DNA from: Ilex aquifolium
Lineage: Eukaryota; Streptophyta; Magnoliopsida; Aquifoliales; Aquifoliaceae
Length of the DNA: 64,000 nt
Assembly (NCBI GenBank): GCA_951799425.1
Contig: OX637402.1
Coordinates: 25,661,492-25,725,491 of the forward strand
Direction: 5' to 3'
In this document: in pieces, positions 60,006 through 64,000 of the stretch
Layout of the letters: each line of letters starts with the position of its first letter
Numbering within the stretch: the first letter of the stretch is position 1
The notes under the pieces: model-generated
Seen by the model: only the letters and a program-made list of their open reading frames with translations
What the model was told of the DNA's origin: nothing
Databases searched by the model: none
Made by a program: the position numbers and the translations under genes

Positions 60006-62272
60006 TTTTGACTCTTTCAACTCTCTGGCTTTGCTCATTTCTCTCTCTTCTTATTGAACATTTTTCGGAAACTTTTTCCTCTCTTTTTTATGAAATCTGA
60101 TGCTGAAATTGCTTAAAGATGTTCAAAATTTTGAAACTAGTTGTATTTTACAAAACACTGTTGATATTTGATGTTTGCAGGAATTTGATGCCGAAAGTCA
60201 TTTATTTTTGTTTGGAAATATGCTCTATGCAATTGACATCAGCTAGAATGAGTTGTATCATCCTCTGTATGTCCATGAAGTTAGCTTTATTTTTGCAAAA
60301 AAAATTTTGATATCTGAAATGTGATGTTGAAAGGTGATTGAGTTGGCTAAGAATATTTCCATCTCTTGTGGTTGTATCATGTATGTTGATGGGAAGATCT
60401 GTATATGTTGTATGTGGCTAGAATTGTTTGGAATTTGGTGCATTGTATGTTTGTATTTGCGGTGAAATTATTAATTGTTACATATTTTGTCCAACATGAT
60501 TCTTGCTTTGATGAATTTTGAGTTGGGCTTTGGGCTAGGCCCAACAGACTTTGGCACCTTGGTGGTACCATTTAATTTCTGCTGCTTACCTTCCACAAAA
60601 TTGTTGTAGGTTTGTAAAACCTTGAATATTTAAGTTGCTTGGTAAGTGCATGCATATAATGTCATGTATGGGAGGGTGGAAAGAAAAAGAAAAATTGATT
60701 TCATGTGTTGGATATTGCTTGAAGGCTGAAGCTTTATGACTGCATTATTATTCTAGTGATATCGAAGTAAAGTGGTATTCACATCTGGTTCTCTTACCAT
60801 TTCAGATCTTCCACATTCTGGAGTGAATGACACTAAAACAATTGGATCAGCATATGACAGTTACCTCCAAAATGTGGTACCCTCTGAGTCTATGGGTCAT
60901 GGTTGCTTTCATCTGCTATGCCTCTTTCTGTGCTAAAACATTTATGCTGTTGCTTTTGTAGCAACTTCCTTCTTTTACTTCTGCTGAAGCTAGTAATTTT
61001 GGCGGAGTCCGGTTAGGAAGCACTGTCGGTGGTGGCATGCTTACTCTTTCCATGGCTGATCCTGCTGGGCTTGGTCATCCAAGGGCTATTTTTTCAGATG
61101 TAGCACCAAATGGTCGAGGTATCGGAGTTGGTGGTCAGCTCTCAGTTGATGCAATGGCAAGGCCAGGCCGTGAAAGTCTGCCTCTCCCTCCCGATGCTTC
61201 CAATACTATATATGTTGAGGGACTACCTTCCAACAGCACGACAAGAGAAGTAGCTCGTATCCTCTAAGATGTTATTATGCTGGGAGGGAATTCCTTTGAT
61301 AGCTGTTTTTATAGTTTCTACGATCTTTGTCAGTAGTGTTGACATCTGCTTCTGATTCATTCACAATCCTTAGCCACGTCTCTAGATATTTTCCGCCCTT
61401 TTGTAGGGTATAGAGAAGTTAGACTCGTGATCAAGGAATCCAAACTTGTAATTTGATTATGAGTTTTTAATTAATGGTTCATTGCCTGCTTTGCTTTACT
61501 TTGTTTGTTAGTTACTAACATTGCCTTGTCCAAAAGTGAGTCTATTCTCTTCACTAAGTCTTTGTTTTCCCCTTTTTGCAGCGTGGTGGAGATCCCCTGA
61601 TCCTTTGTTTTGTGGATTTTGTAAATCCCGCTTGTGCAGCCACAGCTTTGAGCGCATTGCAAGGTTATTACTTTTGTCTTTATTATTTTCATAATGTTGA
61701 CACTTGACACTTTGTATCAGCTTAAAGTATATATTTATTATATTTGGTAATGGAGATGGAAGAACTTTCGCAGCTGCTGTTACCATGAGTTTTATGCTTG
61801 ATGCAACTTGTGTAACTTCTGTTGGTTATTTAGTTATCTCTGATCATACGCACTTATTATATTTCTTAGAGATGTTAAGGTAGGTGTGAACATGGAGTTG
61901 TTATGGGATGAGAAACAATTGCTATATTTCCTTCAGTGACTCATATTTCAAATGATGTATTTACTTTGTGAAGTTCAAAAGAAATTGTATAGTTGGAAGG
62001 TGTAATCATAAGTAATATCTCTCAGGCAGTATGTATCGAAATTTGGTGAAGTGGTTGCCACTCAGTATTTTACTGGTCTAGACATGCTTGCAGATCTTAA
62101 GTTTGTATCAGTAGTGTTGTTTTCATTCTTATTGGAAAAAATCTTAACATTGCTGGTGTACCCCACAGGTTATAAGATGGATGAACATGATCCTGATTCT
62201 GCATACTTACGCCTGCAATTTTCAAAGAACCCAGGTCCAAGGTCTAGCTCTGGATCTCGTCGGAGGCGTTAA
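58752..62272 (+). CDS. NSRA: Nuclear speckle RNA-binding protein (NSR family), copy 2, compact
   Basis: Six coding exons: 58752-58830, 60806-60876, 60962-61256, 61386-61447, 61582-61663 and 62169-62272. They total 693 bases and an open frame of 230 residues, with the same phases as copy 1. It begins MADGYWNGQPSLHSSAGLL. A disordered glycine/serine part follows, then one RRM at about 131-222 with 'IYVEGLP', 'HIFRPFVGYREVRLV' and 'LILCFVDF', and a basic C-terminus RRRR. It lacks both the 25-residue duplication and the two transposons of copy 1. At the end of exon 4 it has 'KESKL' where copy 1 has 'KESRH'; relatives I recall have 'SKHR' here, so a usual histidine is lost. Both copies look intact. 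Copy 2 has the more typical family length and is the better candidate for the main functional gene. Confidence 0.92.
59332..59628 (+). other. Conserved intronic ORF-like segment, NSR copy 2
   Basis: Counterpart of 46214-46463. It encodes 98 codons including 'LNIMSHKKDETADLVTSL'. The downstream parts of the two copies diverge through an indel of about 75 bases and frameshifts. Coding status unproven. Confidence 0.3.
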
Positions 62273-62665
62273 ACAGCCTTCAGACATGAAGTGTTGAGTG
62301 ATCCTTTTTAGGCTGGTACATATCTTAATGGAAATCTCCCGTCCAGAATGTGCTTTTCTAGGATATATTTATACCCGCGACATGCAATTTGAAATTGCTT
62401 AACCATGTGTGTACACTACTAACATTGGAAAATTTTGTGTACGCCAAGTGTTGTGGAGACAAGGAGACTGCTTTCTGACCTTTTTAGCCATTCAGAGAAA
62501 AAGGCTCTATTTTGGTTTAGAGTATTTTTGCCAATTTACAATGACTTAGTTTTGGTTGGTCGATAATTTTGTATTTTGCAAGCACCTTAGGTCCCTTATA
62601 AGAGGAGTTCTTCCACTTCAGTTTCACAAGTGAATAGAGGATGAGATTATATTTTGTGTTTGTGT

Positions 62666-62944
62666 GTATGTGATTGTGTTGCTGGCATCTTCATGGTTTG
62701 ATAATTTACCCTCCAATTGATGCAAGTAATTAGTAATGGTGATGTCTGATAGATGATTTGGCCTTTTTTATTTTCTCAAATAAGTAAATAGACTTCAAAA
62801 CAAAAACTGGTTCTTGAATCGAGTTTTAATGGCAGGTTATCTTGGGGTTTTTTGAATCTATCCTTTTGTGTAAGAATAATGTGTGTGACCATTGTGCTTA
62901 CGGGAATGGAGAACGGCTCGTTCCTTTTTGTTTCCCCCCTCTAA
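62666..62944. other. Spacer after NSR copy 2, no gene seen
   Basis: Unique sequence between the end of the duplicated block and dispersed repeat A. Confidence 0.5.
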
Positions 62945-63308
62945 ATCATTTGGAAACATACACCCACATATGTGATAAATTATCTATAAAAGTGATAAAT
63001 TTTTTGTACAGAAGAAAAGTGGTAAAAATATTCACAAGAGTAATAAAAACACTTTTAAAAATGATAAATTTTTTGATTGTAAAATAATTTATAAAAATTA
63101 TAAAAAGAGTCATTAAAATAATAAATTTTGAAGTTGTGGTATCGATTTTTTTTTTCGTACCGTAGTCAAGTCCGATAAATAGAATCTCCCCTGACTTGAG
63201 TGTGAGAGCTAAGACTCTTTTTTGAGGTGTCTACGGTGCCGTACTGAAGTTTATTTGTTTGATGAGTGTTTTTATTATTGTTATGAATCGAATAAAAGTG
63301 ATAAAAAT
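62945..63308. repeat. Dispersed repeat A, copy 2, split by a hAT insertion
   Basis: It shares 'attaaaataataaattttga', 'cgtaccgtagtcaagtcc' and 'gaataaaagtgataaaaat' with 29655-29992. It resumes after the hAT element at 63981 with 'agttacaacagc'. Confidence 0.6.
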
Positions 63309-63980
63309 TAGGGGTGGTAATTTTTGACACGATACGATAACTCGATACGAATACGACACGAATAAATGAGTTTGGATTGACTATTTTTTGGTACAAACCC
63401 GTGTATGACACGATCCGTAAACACGAAGTGTTAATGAGTCGTGTTCGGGTTCAACCCGCTTAACCCAAATTGACCCGTCAACACGAAATTTTTAACTCAA
63501 AGGAGATTGACATGACCTTTTCGTTGCATGTATGAGTTTTCATGTTCTGATGACTTGTTTTTTCCATTAATTCTGATGTTTAATTTGGTTGCGCGATATA
63601 CGATTATCATATTTACTTAGTAGTATAGAAATAAAATATTAATTATTTGTAACTGTTTATCAAACACCGATATAATTATTGTATAAAAAAGATATTATCA
63701 CTCATTCTTATTATTATTATTATTAAGTTAATTTTTAGTTTGTAGAAAAAGTATGAGGAGAGATTCAATTAAGTGAAAATAAAATCTTAGCGTTAAAATT
63801 TTTATTCAAAGTTTATGTGGGTTAACATGAATACGAACACGAACACGACATGAAAAAACAGGTCAATACGACACGACACGATTAGTTAAATGAGTTTGAG
63901 TTATGGTTGACTAATGTTCGACACGACTAATGTTCGATACGACACGAACTCGACACAACACGACTCGATTGCCACCCCTA
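63309..63980. mobile_element. Non-autonomous hAT element, 672 bp, perfect target duplication
   Basis: The ends 'taggggtggtaat' and 'attgccaccccta' are inverted repeats. A perfect 8-base duplication 'ataaaaat' flanks it (63301-63308 and 63981-63988). Subterminal zones are rich in 'cgacacga' and 'cgggtt' motifs. The AT-rich core has no coding potential. The unoccupied target is preserved in repeat A copy 1 near 29770. Confidence 0.92.
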
Positions 63981-64000
63981 ATAAAAATAGTTACAACAGC

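Noticed and set aside
61037-61267. Apparent premature stop TAA in NSR copy 2 at 61265
   Set aside because: It lies in intron 3, after the donor at 61257, so it is not part of the coding sequence.

Overview
This is a stretch of plant nuclear DNA, almost certainly from a eudicot. The genes have GT/AG introns, about two thirds of the bases are A or T, and the space between genes is packed with plant repeat types: hAT and Mutator-like miniatures, tRNA-derived SINEs, copia and gypsy remnants and a solo LTR. The three gene families found are also plant-specific. I could not fix the species from sequence alone.

Layout: 1-12.5 kb is gene-poor and repeat-rich; it ends in a decayed minus-strand Ty3/gypsy remnant (10.3-12.3 kb). 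At 13.55-13.78 kb there is a small secreted-peptide gene of the IDA/IDL family. At 16.6-25.5 kb a complete PRAF-type gene (PH, RCC1, FYVE and BRX domains; nine coding exons, 1129 residues) lies on the minus strand. From 26 to 45 kb there are only repeats: SINEs, a 181-bp Mutator MITE, an array of short hairpins, two hAT elements with clear target duplications, a FAR1-like pseudogene, a 475-bp solo LTR and a foldback element. From 45.3 to 62.7 kb lies a tandem duplication of a six-exon RRM gene of the nuclear speckle RNA-binding protein (NSR) family. Copy 1 spans 11 kb because a 1.69-kb Mutator-like element sits in intron 1 and a 5.85-kb copia retrotransposon in intron 5. Copy 2 is compact and keeps both empty target sites. 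The window closes with a perfect hAT insertion nested in another dispersed repeat.

How the genes relate: from memory, the Arabidopsis neighbours At1g76940 (NSRa), At1g76950 (PRAF1/RLD1) and At1g76952 (IDL5) are the same three families in the same order. The window therefore looks like a conserved microsyntenic block that has been expanded by NSR duplication and transposon insertion. The products (a secreted abscission-type peptide, a membrane-associated BRX/FYVE protein and a splicing-associated RNA-binding protein) are not known to form one pathway.

The most unusual signals are the paired empty and filled insertion sites in the NSR duplicates; an antisense tRNA-Cys 5' half inserted at the integrase catalytic position of the copia element; an exact 75-bp in-frame duplication in NSR copy 1; and an array of short hairpins whose stems differ but stay paired. 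I saw no clearly new enzymatic or defence system.
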